DNA from: Chryseobacterium culicis
Lineage (GTDB): Bacteria; Bacteroidota; Bacteroidia; Flavobacteriales; Weeksellaceae
DNA: 64,000 bases
Assembly: GCF_002979755.1 (NCBI RefSeq)
Contig: NZ_PCPP01000002.1
Location: forward strand, 310,001 to 374,000
Reading direction: 5' to 3'
Shown: positions 52,501 through 61,551 of the stretch, in pieces
Layout: the number at the start of each line of letters is the position of its first letter
How positions within the stretch are numbered: position 1 is the stretch's first letter
Program-made: the position numbers and the translations under genes
The notes under the pieces: model-generated
Told to the model about the DNA's origin: nothing
The model's database searches: none
What the model saw: only the letters and a program-made list of their open reading frames with translations

Positions 52501-53739
52501 ATGAAAAAAATATTAGTATCAACTGCTTTATTGGCGGGAGTTCTATCTTACGCAGGAGGCTTCAGAGTTTCCCTGCAAGGGGTAAAACAATTGGCAATGG
52601 CGCATACTAGTGCTCATGCCGAAGACGCGAGTGTGACATTTTTTAACCCAGCGGGTATGTCATTTATCCCTTCCAAACTGAGTGTAGTGGCAGGAGGATT
52701 TGCAGCAAGTAACAAGGTTACTTTTCAAAACTTCAATACTTTACAAAGTACAGAGACAGATAACCCTGTAGGAACTCCTTTCTATGCCGCGATTACTTAT
52801 AGACCGATAGAAAAGCTTACCGTAGGTCTTAGTGTAACAACGCCTTTTGGAAGTACAATTAAGTGGCCGAATGACTGGGAAGGTAAAGAAATGGTTCAGA
52901 AATTAGAACTGAAAAGTTTCTACTTCCAACCAATGGTTTCTGTAAAACTAGCTCCATGGGTATCTTTTGGTGCCAGCTATATCTATGCAAAAGGAGTTGT
53001 AGATTGGGATAAAGCAGTAACACAATTTGGAGGGCAGGTAAATATCAATGATAAAAAAGCAAGCGGACACGGATATGGTTTCGGTTTCTACTTCAGACCT
53101 GATCCGAAATTAGATGTAAGTATTGCTTACCGTTCAGCAATAGATATGAAAGCTAAGAATGGTACAGCTACTTTCCAGTTCCCTTCTCAATCTATCTATA
53201 ATCAGTTGAAACTAAATGCTGCCGGACAGGATGGGTTCTCTGCAACACTTCCGTTGGTGGAAGAATATACCATTGGTTTAACTTATAAAGTGACACCGAA
53301 ATGGCAGGTTTCTGCAGACTTTAACTATCATGGATGGGAGAGATACAGCAAACTTACTTTAGATTTCGAGAATGCTCCTATTGGAAACAATCCATCGGAT
53401 CCTACTATTCTTACCAATCCTAAGAATTTCAAAAACTCCAAAACTTTCAGATTGGGAACTCAGTATGCATTCACCAATATGATCTATGGACGTTTGGGAG
53501 CTTATTATGATGAAGCACCTTATACAACAGATAACTTCATTCCGGAAACACCTTCATATGATACTTATGTGGTTACCGGAGGGATAGGTATCAAGCTGAA
53601 ACAATTCGGAGTGGATATTGCCGGGGGGTATGCAATGCCTCAATACAGAAATGTAGATAATGCTAACTTAGGTTTCTACGGACAGTCAAAAGCAACAGCA
53701 TTCTACCTAGGTCTAGGTTTATCTTATAATCCATTTTAA
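52501..53739 (+). CDS. FadL/OmpP1-type outer-membrane transporter
   Basis: A 412-residue outer-membrane protein of the OmpP1/FadL/TodX family, which moves hydrophobic molecules such as long-chain fatty acids. After the signal (LVSTALLAGVLSYAGGF) come FRVSLQGVKQLAMAHTSAHA and EDASVTFFNPAGMSFIPSKLS, the N-terminal plug region of FadL, then 14 alternating strands and a C-terminal aromatic end (YLGLGLSYNPF). It is followed after 12 bases by a GDSL lipoprotein. Substrate is inferred from the family. Confidence 0.93.
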   Translation: MKKILVSTALLAGVLSYAGGFRVSLQGVKQLAMAHTSAHAEDASVTFFNPAGMSFIPSKLSVVAGGFAASNKVTFQNFNTLQSTETDNPVGTPFYAAITYRPIEKLTVGLSVTTPFGSTIKWPNDWEGKEMVQKLELKSFYFQPMVSVKLAPWVSFGASYIYAKGVVDWDKAVTQFGGQVNINDKKASGHGYGFGFYFRPDPKLDVSIAYRSAIDMKAKNGTATFQFPSQSIYNQLKLNAAGQDGFSATLPLVEEYTIGLTYKVTPKWQVSADFNYHGWERYSKLTLDFENAPIGNNPSDPTILTNPKNFKNSKTFRLGTQYAFTNMIYGRLGAYYDEAPYTTDNFIPETPSYDTYVVTGGIGIKLKQFGVDIAGGYAMPQYRNVDNANLGFYGQSKATAFYLGLGLSYNPF

Positions 53740-53751
53740 TTTTAGAAGACT

Positions 53752-55311
53752 ATGAAAAAAATTATAATATCGACAATTGCAGTTTCTGCACTTCTTTTTA
53801 CAGTAAGCTGTAATACGGATTTCGATACGGATGTGAAAGATATCCAGGTAACAAAAGGAGATGCTGATTTTTCAAAATATATATCGTTAGGAAACTCTCT
53901 TACTTCAGGATATCGTGATGGTGCGCTGTACAGCAGTGGCCAAAATGAATCTTATCCAAGTATGATCGCTGCACAGATGAAACTTGCAGGGGGAGGAGAC
54001 TTTAAACAACCATTGATGCCTAATGACATAGGAGGGTTTAACAATCTTCCGGGTTTTCCTGGAAAATTGACTCTTCAGGTTGTTAACGGATCTTTATCTC
54101 CAGTGCCAAGCGGAGCTGCTGCTCCACTAGATGTATTATCAGGTGGTGGTTCTTATAATAATATGGGAGTACCTGGTGCTAAGTCATTCCATTTAGTGGC
54201 TCCCGGATATGGTAGTCAGGCTGGGCTTCTAACAGGAACAGCTAACCCTTATTTTGTAAGGTTTGCTTCTTCTGCTACAACAAGTGTATTGGCGGATGCT
54301 ATGGCTCAGAAGGCAACATTCTTTTCCCTTTGGATAGGAAATAATGATGTGTTATCATATGCAACAAACGGAGGAACAAACTCCCAGACTGTAGGAGGTG
54401 TTACAACATATACTGCTGCTACGGTTCAGACCGGGAATACGAATCCTACAACTTATAAATCAAATGATATCTCTGATCCTGCACTTTTGGCCGGATCTAT
54501 TAAGGCGGTTTTAGATGGTCTTAAAAGTGTGGGAACAACAAAAGGTGTTATTGCTAATATCCCTTCTGTTACTTCTGTTCCTTTCTTTACTACGGTGCCT
54601 TATAATCCTTTGACACCAGCTCTTTTAGGTTCAAATCTGACAACTCTTAACACAAGTTTGTATGGTCCTTTAAAGCAGGCTCTTACGGCTTTTGGGGCTG
54701 GGGATAGAATTAATTTACTTTCCGCTACAGGTCCAAATCCTGTTTTAATTAAAGATGTTGCGCTGACAGATCTTTCAGCTCAGCTTACCGCGGCGCTTAC
54801 TCCTTCTTTAGGATTGCCTACAGCTACAGCTTTTGGACAAATCTTTGGCCAGGCAAGACAAGCTACAGTGGATGATTATATTTTGCTTACTACAAGTTCT
54901 GTGATTGGAAGTACTGCTGCAGGAGTTCCTTCACCTGTAAATATTTATGGAATTTCTTATCCATTACAAAACCAACATGTATTAACGAAAACGGAAGCTG
55001 GCTACGTAAAAACAGCAACTACTGCATATAATGCTTCTATAAAAGGGCTTGCTGATTCTTATGGGCTTGCATTTGTAGATGCTAATGCGAAGATGCTTGA
55101 ACTGAATTCACAGTCAGGAATCGTATTTGACGGAGTAAAATATACTGCTACATTTGTTAGAGGAGGAGCGTTCTCACTAGATGGAGTTCACCTTACAGGC
55201 CGCGGATATGGTGTCGTTGCTAACGAATTTATTAAGTCTATCAATGCGAAATATAAATCTACACTTCCACAGGTAGATCCGAACAAATATTCAGGAGTTA
55301 AATTCCCTTAA
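53752..55311 (+). CDS. SGNH/GDSL hydrolase lipoprotein
   Basis: A 519-residue lipoprotein (LLFTVSCNTDF, Cys20). It has SGNH/GDSL esterase blocks: block I GNSLTSGYRDGA with the nucleophile Ser, block III GNNDVLSYATNGG, and block V DGVHLTGRGYGVVA with the catalytic Asp-His pair. Large Gly/Ala/Ser-rich insertions make it longer than the usual 200-250 residues. Pairing with a FadL-type channel suggests ester cleavage of lipids and uptake of the fatty acid, which is inference. It ends at a terminator. Confidence 0.9.
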   Translation: MKKIIISTIAVSALLFTVSCNTDFDTDVKDIQVTKGDADFSKYISLGNSLTSGYRDGALYSSGQNESYPSMIAAQMKLAGGGDFKQPLMPNDIGGFNNLPGFPGKLTLQVVNGSLSPVPSGAAAPLDVLSGGGSYNNMGVPGAKSFHLVAPGYGSQAGLLTGTANPYFVRFASSATTSVLADAMAQKATFFSLWIGNNDVLSYATNGGTNSQTVGGVTTYTAATVQTGNTNPTTYKSNDISDPALLAGSIKAVLDGLKSVGTTKGVIANIPSVTSVPFFTTVPYNPLTPALLGSNLTTLNTSLYGPLKQALTAFGAGDRINLLSATGPNPVLIKDVALTDLSAQLTAALTPSLGLPTATAFGQIFGQARQATVDDYILLTTSSVIGSTAAGVPSPVNIYGISYPLQNQHVLTKTEAGYVKTATTAYNASIKGLADSYGLAFVDANAKMLELNSQSGIVFDGVKYTATFVRGGAFSLDGVHLTGRGYGVVANEFIKSINAKYKSTLPQVDPNKYSGVKFP

Positions 55312-55335
55312 TAATTGATGAAATAAAAACTTAGA

Positions 55336-55367
55336 AACCACAGGAGTAAATCTTGTGGTTTTTTTTT
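55336..55367 (+). terminator. Terminator after GDSL gene
   Basis: AACCACAGGA pairs with TCTTGTGGTT (with a G-U and one mismatch) around AGTAA, followed by a T tract. The tract runs straight into the prs -7 box. Confidence 0.8.
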
Positions 55368-55374
55368 AAATTTG
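55367..55374 (+). promoter_or_regulatory. -7 box of prs
   Basis: TAAATTTG matches TAnnTTTG exactly and overlaps the last T of the preceding terminator. The predicted leader is about 16 bases. Confidence 0.5.
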
Positions 55375-55396
55375 CAAAATCTTTTAAAAAGTAAAA

Positions 55397-56335
55397 ATGG
55401 CCGATCAGTTAAGTTATCTATTTTGTACAAGAACCAGCAGGGACTTGGCAGAGAAAATTGCCCAGAATTATGGGAAAGAATTAGGAAAAATCAACTTTCA
55501 GGAGTTCAGCGACGGGGAATTTGAGCCTGTTTTGGACGAATCTGTAAGAGGAGGAAGAGTTTTCCTGATTGGATCTACATTCCCTCCTGCAGACAATCTT
55601 TTAGAGCTTCTTCTAATGATTGATGCAGCGAAAAGAGCTTCTGCAAAGAGCATTACCGTAGTAATTCCTTACTTCGGACTTGCCAGACAGGACAGAAAAG
55701 ACAAACCAAGAGCGCCGATCGGTGCGAAGTTAGTTGCCAACCTTCTTACAGCAGCAGGAGCAACAAGAGTAATGACAATGGATCTTCACGCAGATCAGAT
55801 TCAAGGGTTCTTTGAAATCCCGGTAGATCACCTGTATGCTTCTTCTATTTTCGTAGATTATATCAGATCTCTGAATCTTGATAATCTTACCATTGCTTCT
55901 CCGGATATGGGAGGTGCGAAAAGAGCTAAAAACTATGCAGGACACTTAGGTGCTGAAGTAGTAATTGCTTATAAGGAAAGAAAAAAGGCAAACGTTGTGG
56001 AAGAAATGTTCCTTATTGGTGATGTTACAGGTAAGAATGTAATCCTTATTGATGATATGATAGACACTGCAGGTACCCTTTGTAAAGCAGCAGATATCCT
56101 AATCGAAAAAGGAGCGAAAACAGTAAGAGCTATGGCAACGCACGGAGTGCTTTCAGGTAAGGCTTATGATAATATTGAGAACTCAAAACTCTTGGAAGTT
56201 ATTGTAACTGACTCAATTCCTGTTAAAAATAATTTGTCATCTAAAATAAAAGTGCTATCTTGCGCCCCATTATTTGCAGATGTTATGACCATGGTTCATG
56301 AGCATAAATCAATTAGCAGTAAGTTTGTTATTTAA
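55397..56335 (+). CDS. prs: Ribose-phosphate pyrophosphokinase
   Basis: A 312-residue PRPP synthase, which transfers pyrophosphate from ATP to ribose 5-phosphate. Diagnostic segments are FSDGEFEPVLDESVRG, TFPPADNLLELLLMIDA, IPYFGLARQDRKDKPRAPI, TMDLHADQIQGFF and the PRPP-binding VILIDDMIDTAGTLCKAA. PRPP serves nucleotide, His and Trp synthesis and is used by apt. It precedes rplY by 55 bases in the same direction and probably in one operon. Confidence 0.96.
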   Translation: MADQLSYLFCTRTSRDLAEKIAQNYGKELGKINFQEFSDGEFEPVLDESVRGGRVFLIGSTFPPADNLLELLLMIDAAKRASAKSITVVIPYFGLARQDRKDKPRAPIGAKLVANLLTAAGATRVMTMDLHADQIQGFFEIPVDHLYASSIFVDYIRSLNLDNLTIASPDMGGAKRAKNYAGHLGAEVVIAYKERKKANVVEEMFLIGDVTGKNVILIDDMIDTAGTLCKAADILIEKGAKTVRAMATHGVLSGKAYDNIENSKLLEVIVTDSIPVKNNLSSKIKVLSCAPLFADVMTMVHEHKSISSKFVI

Positions 56336-56390
56336 TTGATTTTTAGCAATTTGCAAATTAAATAAGAATAATTTTTTAAATTTATTATAA

Positions 56391-57038
56391 ATGAAATCTA
56401 TTACAATTCAAGGTACAAAAAGAGAAAACGTGGGCAAAAAGTCTACAAAAGCTTTACGTGATGCTGAATTAGTTCCTTGTGTTGTTTATGGAGGTGAAGC
56501 TCCTTTAAACTTCTCTGCTGAAGAGAAAGCTTTTAAAGGATTAGTATACACTCCTGAAGCACACACGGTATCTATTGAGGTTGACGGAAAAACAATTCCA
56601 GCTGTTCTTCAGGACATTCAGTTTCACCCAATCACTGACAAAATTCTTCACGTAGACTTCTATCAACTATCTGACGATAAGCCAGTAGTTATGGAGGTTC
56701 CTGTAAGAATTACTGGACGTTCAAAAGGTGTTGTAGCTGGTGGTGTTTTACGTCAGTCTTTCAGAAAACTAAAAGTAAAAGCTATCCCTGCTAACCTACC
56801 TGACGAAATCGTTGTAGATGTTACTCCATTAAGAATTGGTAACAAACTTTACATCGGTGGTATCAAAACAGAAGGATATTCTTTCATGCACCCGGACAAT
56901 GCAGTAGTAGTTGCTGTTAAGATGTCTAGAAATGCAATGAAAGGAGGTGCAGCAGCAATGGATGATGAAGATGAAGAAGAAGTTGCAACTGAAGAAGGTG
57001 CAGCTCCTGAAGCAGCAGCTGAAACTGCAGCAGAATAA
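56391..57038 (+). CDS. rplY: 50S ribosomal protein L25 (Ctc form)
   Basis: A 215-residue L25/Ctc protein that binds 5S rRNA. The N-terminal L25 domain ([34 protein letters not shown]) is followed by the Ctc/TL5 beta domain ([40 protein letters not shown]) and an Ala/Glu-rich tail (from about 190). The linkage prs-rplY is common in many bacteria. A terminator follows at 57061. Confidence 0.95.
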   Translation: MKSITIQGTKRENVGKKSTKALRDAELVPCVVYGGEAPLNFSAEEKAFKGLVYTPEAHTVSIEVDGKTIPAVLQDIQFHPITDKILHVDFYQLSDDKPVVMEVPVRITGRSKGVVAGGVLRQSFRKLKVKAIPANLPDEIVVDVTPLRIGNKLYIGGIKTEGYSFMHPDNAVVVAVKMSRNAMKGGAAAMDDEDEEEVATEEGAAPEAAAETAAE

Positions 57039-57060
57039 GAATTGCTTATTTAAACAATAT

Positions 57061-57091
57061 AAAAACCTGTCAATGTATTGGCAGGTTTTTT
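57061..57091 (+). terminator. Terminator of prs-rplY
   Basis: AAAAACCTGTCAA pairs with TTGGCAGGTTTTT (one G-U) around TGTA and continues as T's. Confidence 0.88.
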
Positions 57092-57231
57092 ATTTGCATT
57101 ATTTGAGGAACAAGCACTCTTCTATAAAGTTTTTTGCTTTATCGACTTTCTTCACCTTGAGCTATCGAATATTTCTATCAGCTGACAAGTATCAGGCTTT
57201 AACCCTATGCTTCCTTTCAGAAAAAAAGCCG

Positions 57232-57239
57232 TAAATTTG
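57232..57239 (+). promoter_or_regulatory. -7 box of sufS
   Basis: TAAATTTG matches TAnnTTTG exactly, with a predicted leader of about 36 bases. It gives sufS a promoter separate from the sufABCD operon. Confidence 0.5.
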
Positions 57240-57281
57240 AAGAGTTCTAAATAAGAACGTTTTAATTTAAAATATAAATAA

Positions 57282-58502
57282 ATGTTTGACATTCAGGAAA
57301 TAAGAAGCCAGTTTTCTATATTGGACAGAGAAGTGAACGGTAAGCCTTTGGTTTATCTGGATAATGCAGCTACATCTCAAAAACCAAATTCAGTTTTGGA
57401 AGTCTGTCACGCATATTATACAGAACTTAATGCCAATGTTCACAGAGGAATTCATACGCTAAGCCAGTTGGCAACAGAAGAAATGGAGCTTTCAAGAAGA
57501 AAAATCCAGAAATTCATCAATGCTGAACATGATTTTGAAGTCATCTTTACAAAAGGAACAACAGAAGGGCTGAACCTTATCGCTTATATTTTAACACAGA
57601 AACTGCAGAAAGATGATGAGATCATCATTTCATATCTGGAACACCATTCTAATATTGTTCCATGGCAGATGCTTTGTGAAAGAACCGGAGCTAAACTTCG
57701 CGTTATTCCTATTGATGAAAACGGAATTCTTCAGATGGACCATTTTGACCAGTTTTTAAACGAAAAAACAAAGGTTGTTTCTGTGAATCAGGTTTCCAAT
57801 GCATTGGGAATTGTGAATCCTGTAGAAGAGATTATTGCAAAAACAAGAAAGAATACAGATGCTTACATCGTTATTGACGGGGCTCAGTCTGCTCCGCATT
57901 TCAATATTGATGTTCAGAAGCTGGATTGTGACTTCTTTGTATTCTCAGGCCATAAAATGTATGCTCCTATGGGAACAGGGATTTTATATGGGAAACGAGA
58001 AATATTAGAAGCATTGCCACCGTTTCACGGAGGAGGAGAGATGATTGCAACCTGTTCTTTCGAAGGAACTACCTATGCTGGTCTTCCTTTTAAATATGAA
58101 GCAGGAACACCCAATGTAGGAGGAAATATTGCCTTAGGTGCTGCTGTTGATTTTATGAACAGAGTAGGGCATACTCATATTCAGAATCATGAAAATGCTT
58201 TATTAGACTATGCTCAAAGACAGCTTTTGGAAATAGAAGGAATTAAGATCTATGGTGAAAAAGCAAAGAGAACCGGGGTTGTTTCCTTTAATCTGGAAGG
58301 AGTGGGTATAGCCTCTGATGTAGGAATGATCCTTGATAAAATGGGAATTGCTGTAAGAACAGGCCACCACTGTACACAACCGATCATGAACTTCTTTAAT
58401 ATTGCCGGAACGGTAAGAGCAAGTTTTGCGGTGTATAATACTTTTGAAGAGATTGATATCCTGGTAGAAGGAGTTAAGAAAGCACAAAGAATGTTGAGTT
58501 AA
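57282..58502 (+). CDS. sufS: Cysteine desulfurase SufS
   Basis: A 406-residue PLP enzyme that takes sulfur from cysteine for Fe-S assembly. The PLP lysine is Lys225 (FFVFSGHKMYAPMG) and the persulfide cysteine is Cys364 (RTGHHCTQPIMNFF), both at the positions of E. coli SufS. The N-terminus (SILDREVNGKPLVYLDNAAT) and length fit the SufS group (type II), not IscS. It is monocistronic, about 35 kb from sufABCD, with its own promoter and terminator. No sufE or sufU is seen next to it. Confidence 0.96.
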   Translation: MFDIQEIRSQFSILDREVNGKPLVYLDNAATSQKPNSVLEVCHAYYTELNANVHRGIHTLSQLATEEMELSRRKIQKFINAEHDFEVIFTKGTTEGLNLIAYILTQKLQKDDEIIISYLEHHSNIVPWQMLCERTGAKLRVIPIDENGILQMDHFDQFLNEKTKVVSVNQVSNALGIVNPVEEIIAKTRKNTDAYIVIDGAQSAPHFNIDVQKLDCDFFVFSGHKMYAPMGTGILYGKREILEALPPFHGGGEMIATCSFEGTTYAGLPFKYEAGTPNVGGNIALGAAVDFMNRVGHTHIQNHENALLDYAQRQLLEIEGIKIYGEKAKRTGVVSFNLEGVGIASDVGMILDKMGIAVRTGHHCTQPIMNFFNIAGTVRASFAVYNTFEEIDILVEGVKKAQRMLS

Positions 58503-58531
58503 TCAATACGATATTCTTTAAGATATAAATT

Positions 58532-58557
58532 AAAAAGCAGCTTAATAGCTGCTTTTT
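58532..58557. terminator. Bidirectional terminator between sufS and the small peptide gene
   Basis: A perfect 11-bp stem AAAAAGCAGCT with its complement around TAAT, with A and T tracts outside. The small peptide stop codon on the minus strand ends three bases away, so the hairpin terminates both. Confidence 0.9.
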
Positions 58558-58560
58558 TTA

Positions 58561-58686
58561 TTAGTCTATTGGAACACAATAGCATCGGCCATCAATAATA
58601 ACCTGATAATATCCGATGGCGCATTCAAGGCAGATTTCTCCTCCCGCTATAATGCTTTTCATTCTTTCTTTGTTTAGTTTTTTCAT
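58561..58686 (-). CDS. Double-glycine-leader Cys-rich peptide, bacteriocin-like precursor
   Basis: A 41-residue frame, ATG 58686 to TAA 58561. The N-terminus MKKLNKERMKSIIAGG is a classic Bacteroidota double-Gly leader (basic start, hydrophobic spacing, Gly15-Gly16). The predicted mature peptide (17-41) is 25 residues with four cysteines in a C-x2-C (19, 22) and C-x-C (35, 37) arrangement around GYYQVIIDG, ending CVPID. It resembles short 'bacteriocin-like' precursors I recall in Chryseobacterium. Real-gene signs: it ends right at a strong terminator and a near-consensus -7 box (TACCTTTA, 58718-58711) lies upstream. No peptidase-transporter or modification enzyme lies nearby. Its role (antimicrobial, signal) is unknown. 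Confidence 0.72.
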   Translation of the reverse strand: MKKLNKERMKSIIAGGEICLECAIGYYQVIIDGRCYCVPID

Positions 58687-58710
58687 AGGATGTGATTTAA
58701 AGTTTAAACA

Positions 58711-58718
58711 TAAAGGTA
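58711..58718 (-). promoter_or_regulatory. Possible -7 box of small peptide gene
   Basis: TACCTTTA on the minus strand matches seven of the specified positions loosely (last base A, not G). It would give a leader of about 17 bases. The flanks are very AT-rich; no -33 TTG. Confidence 0.3.
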
Positions 58719-58836
58719 TAAATTATAGATAAAATTCTCATTCTTTTTAAAATATATATAATGTATTTATTTTGTGTATAATTATTTTTTATGAAATATA
58801 ATTCGCTAATTTTATATAAACATCAAATATTTTATT

Positions 58837-59658
58837 ATGAAAAAGCTATTTATTCTATTTTTGTCCATTTGTGGTTTATGTAATGCACAGATTTTTTCTG
58901 AAAACTTCAACGGTAATACTTTGCCAACCGGGTGGACGGTAGAGAATCCGGATAACTCTTTTAACTGGAATGTGGGTTCACAGAATGGTTTCGCAGGCTT
59001 TCCCGATGGGGCAGCTTTTTTTGATGATGATGATGCGGGGCCAACCGGGATTAATACGAATGCCAGACTGATTTCTCCTGTAATTAACCTTACCGGAGTA
59101 GTAAACCCAAAGCTGTCGTTTAATTATGCTAATATGATTGATAATCTGGATTCTACTTTAAAAGTTGAAGTTTTCAATGGAACTTCCTGGATTCAGGTTT
59201 TTACTTTTTCAGGTGACGCAGGAGTGTGGGATCTTGATTTTAACACCTTTACATTTGTAGTAACAAGTTATGATACTGCTGCAAATATAGATCTGACACC
59301 CTATGCTAATGCGGCTTTTAAACTCAGATTTGTTTATGATGATGCCGGAGACTATTCTTACGGTGTTGTAGTAGATAATGTGATGATTACGAGTGGTATT
59401 TTGGCAACTTCAGAGGTTTCATATGCTGACCATATAGAGGTATACCCAAATCCGGTTAAGGGAAATCTTTATATTAAACAAAGCTCTCAAAATAAGGTTG
59501 AAAAGATTTCTGTGGTTGATCAGTCAGGGAAGCTGGTGAAGATATTTAGTAAGGGATCAGATTCTTATGATGTATCAGATCTGCCCAAAGGAGTCTATAT
59601 TATAATAATCATTAATCATGATGGGAAAATTGTTAAGAGGAAAATAATGAAGGAATAA
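58837..59658 (+). CDS. T9SS cargo protein with choice-of-anchor J-type domain, second
   Basis: A 273-residue secreted protein (signal LFLSICGLCNAQ). Residues 20-195 resemble a choice-of-anchor J sandwich (FNGNTLPTGWTVENPDN, LISPVINLTGVVNPKLSFNY, DDDDAGPTGINTNARL). The last 75 residues are the type A T9SS sorting tail: VYPNPVKGNLYIKQ, VDQSGKLVKIF and SYDVSDLPKGVYIIIII. The layout and length parallel the gene at 45301. It lies next to the peptide gene but is divergent from it. Function probably adhesion or surface binding; inference only. Confidence 0.9.
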   Translation: MKKLFILFLSICGLCNAQIFSENFNGNTLPTGWTVENPDNSFNWNVGSQNGFAGFPDGAAFFDDDDAGPTGINTNARLISPVINLTGVVNPKLSFNYANMIDNLDSTLKVEVFNGTSWIQVFTFSGDAGVWDLDFNTFTFVVTSYDTAANIDLTPYANAAFKLRFVYDDAGDYSYGVVVDNVMITSGILATSEVSYADHIEVYPNPVKGNLYIKQSSQNKVEKISVVDQSGKLVKIFSKGSDSYDVSDLPKGVYIIIIINHDGKIVKRKIMKE

Positions 59659-59676
59659 TCATTGAAAAAAGGAACA

Positions 59677-59710
59677 AAAAAACCTTATAGAACATTCTAT
59701 AAGGTTTTTT
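59677..59710. terminator. Bidirectional terminator between T9SS gene and hemE
   Basis: A 16-bp perfect palindrome arm AAAAAACCTTATAGAA with its complement around CA, with T tracts both ways. It separates convergent genes. Confidence 0.9.
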
Positions 59711-59732
59711 GTATTTTCAAAAAGAAATAATT

Positions 59733-60764
59733 TTATAAATTCGGCTTCCAGTCAACCACCGCTCTGATGAATGCTTCAGCATTTTCAACAGGAACATTAG
59801 GTAAAATTCCGTGACCTAAGTTGGCGATATATCTGTCTTTTCCAAAACGGTTGATCATTTCGTTCACCATTTTCTTGATCGTTTCAGGTGTTGAGTGAAG
59901 CCTGGCAGGATCAAAGTTTCCTTGTAGCGTCATTGTATGATTGGTCAGTGTTCTTGCGAATTCCGGCTTAATAGTCCAGTCTACCCCAAGAGCAGAAGCT
60001 TTAGACATTGTCATGTCTTCCAGTGCAAACCAACATCCTTTTCCAAAGACAACAACGTGAGTAAGCGGACTTAATGCTTCAACAATCTGATTAATATACT
60101 GCCATGAGAATTCCTGATAATCTGTAGGAGAAAGCATTCCTCCCCATGAATCGAAAACCTGTACTGCAGAAACTCCCTTTTCTACTTTTCTCTTTAAATA
60201 AGCAATGGTAGTATCTGTAATTTTTTGCAATAATAAATGAGCTGCTTCAGGTTGTTGGAAACAGAAAGATTTCGCAATATCAAAAGCTTTACTTCCTTTT
60301 CCTTCTACGCAATAGCAAAGGATAGTCCATGGAGAACCTGCAAAACCAATCAATGGAATGTCATTGTCCAGTTTCTGTAGCGTCAGTTCAATAGCATCAA
60401 AAACGTAGCCTAAAGTATCATTCACATCCGGAGTTTCAATATTCTGAACCTGTTCCATAGTTCTGATAGGAGTATCCAGCCAAGGACCAACGGATTCTTT
60501 CATTTTGAAATCAATTCCCATTGCCTGTGGCACTACCAGGATATCAGAAAACAGAATCGCAGCATCCAAAGGAAATCTGCGGATAGGCTGTAGAGTGATC
60601 TCAGCGGCAAGCTCAGGAGTCTGACATCTTGTAAAGAAATCATATTGGTCTCTTAAGGCAATGAATTCCGGCAGATATCTTCCAGCCTGCCTCATCATCC
60701 AGACAGGAGGTCTTTCAACGGTTTCTCCGCGAAGTGCTTTTAAATATAGGTCGTTCTTTATCAT
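59733..60764 (-). CDS. hemE: Uroporphyrinogen decarboxylase
   Basis: A 343-residue enzyme that removes four acetate carboxyls from uroporphyrinogen III to give coproporphyrinogen III. Seen are [16 protein letters not shown] with the Arg/Gly substrate loop, [15 protein letters not shown] with the Asp, and [16 protein letters not shown]. The open frame begins with TTG at 60770, but the only ATG, at 60764, is preferred. It is the last gene of the hem group, 47 bases after hemD. Confidence 0.96.
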   Translation of the reverse strand: MIKNDLYLKALRGETVERPPVWMMRQAGRYLPEFIALRDQYDFFTRCQTPELAAEITLQPIRRFPLDAAILFSDILVVPQAMGIDFKMKESVGPWLDTPIRTMEQVQNIETPDVNDTLGYVFDAIELTLQKLDNDIPLIGFAGSPWTILCYCVEGKGSKAFDIAKSFCFQQPEAAHLLLQKITDTTIAYLKRKVEKGVSAVQVFDSWGGMLSPTDYQEFSWQYINQIVEALSPLTHVVVFGKGCWFALEDMTMSKASALGVDWTIKPEFARTLTNHTMTLQGNFDPARLHSTPETIKKMVNEMINRFGKDRYIANLGHGILPNVPVENAEAFIRAVVDWKPNL

Positions 60765-60811
60765 AATCAATTTTAACTAATATTACCGGCAGTATTTTGG
60801 TAACAGATATT

Positions 60812-61495
60812 CTAAATTCTACTTCTGATTTCTTTTCTGATCAATGCAAAGATGGAGGTCAATGTATTTTCTTCAGAAGTGAAAATTTCGTCCTGCGTAT
60901 AATTTCTCAGCTCACCGGAAGTGGTTTCGCCTATGGAAAAAAGTTTCATCCCTTCCAGAGAATTTCGCCTTGCAAAACTACGAACTCCGCTCGGACTAAA
61001 AAATACTGCAGCATGATATTTTTCATTTATTAAAGGATGAGTTTCCTCAGTATTGTATATCGTAACTTTTTTGTACTTAATGTTTTGTAAAGGAAGTTCC
61101 TGATCCAGGACATTGATGGCAAGATTGCCGCAGAAGTGAAGAAACTGTTCGTGCTGGCATTTCCCGATAATAAATCTGGAAAGAGTCTCGGCATTTTTCA
61201 ACACCTTAAAGGTTCCAAAGCCATGTTTTCTTAATTCCCTCTTCGTTTTTTCACCCACACAATAGATCTTGTTGTAGTTTTTTGCCGTAAAATTCTCATT
61301 GGGCTTAAACCTGTTTTTGAAAAATGAAATCACTCCATTCACACTGGTGAAAATCAGAGAATAATTTTTCAGATCAAAAGGACTGATCATAATAGGCTTC
61401 GTCTTAATTACCTCAACACAGTCGACCGAAATATCCTCTCCTAATTCTTTGGATATAATCGTTGGGTCTATATTTTTGGTAAATAAGATTTTCAT
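60812..61495 (-). CDS. hemD: Uroporphyrinogen-III synthase
   Basis: A 227-residue protein with the two-domain layout of HemD, which cyclises hydroxymethylbilane with inversion of ring D. Sequence conservation in this family is poor; visible pieces are YSLIFTSVNGVISFFKNRF, IYCVGEKTKRELRKHGF and HAAVFFSPSGVRSFARRN. The place between hemC and hemE strongly supports the call. It starts 56 bases after hemC. Confidence 0.9.
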   Translation of the reverse strand: MKILFTKNIDPTIISKELGEDISVDCVEVIKTKPIMISPFDLKNYSLIFTSVNGVISFFKNRFKPNENFTAKNYNKIYCVGEKTKRELRKHGFGTFKVLKNAETLSRFIIGKCQHEQFLHFCGNLAINVLDQELPLQNIKYKKVTIYNTEETHPLINEKYHAAVFFSPSGVRSFARRNSLEGMKLFSIGETTSGELRNYTQDEIFTSEENTLTSIFALIRKEIRSRI

Positions 61496-61551
61496 GTCTG
61501 TAAAATTAAGAAGATGAAAAGAGCTGCGAAAGGAATTTACAATCTGAAATA

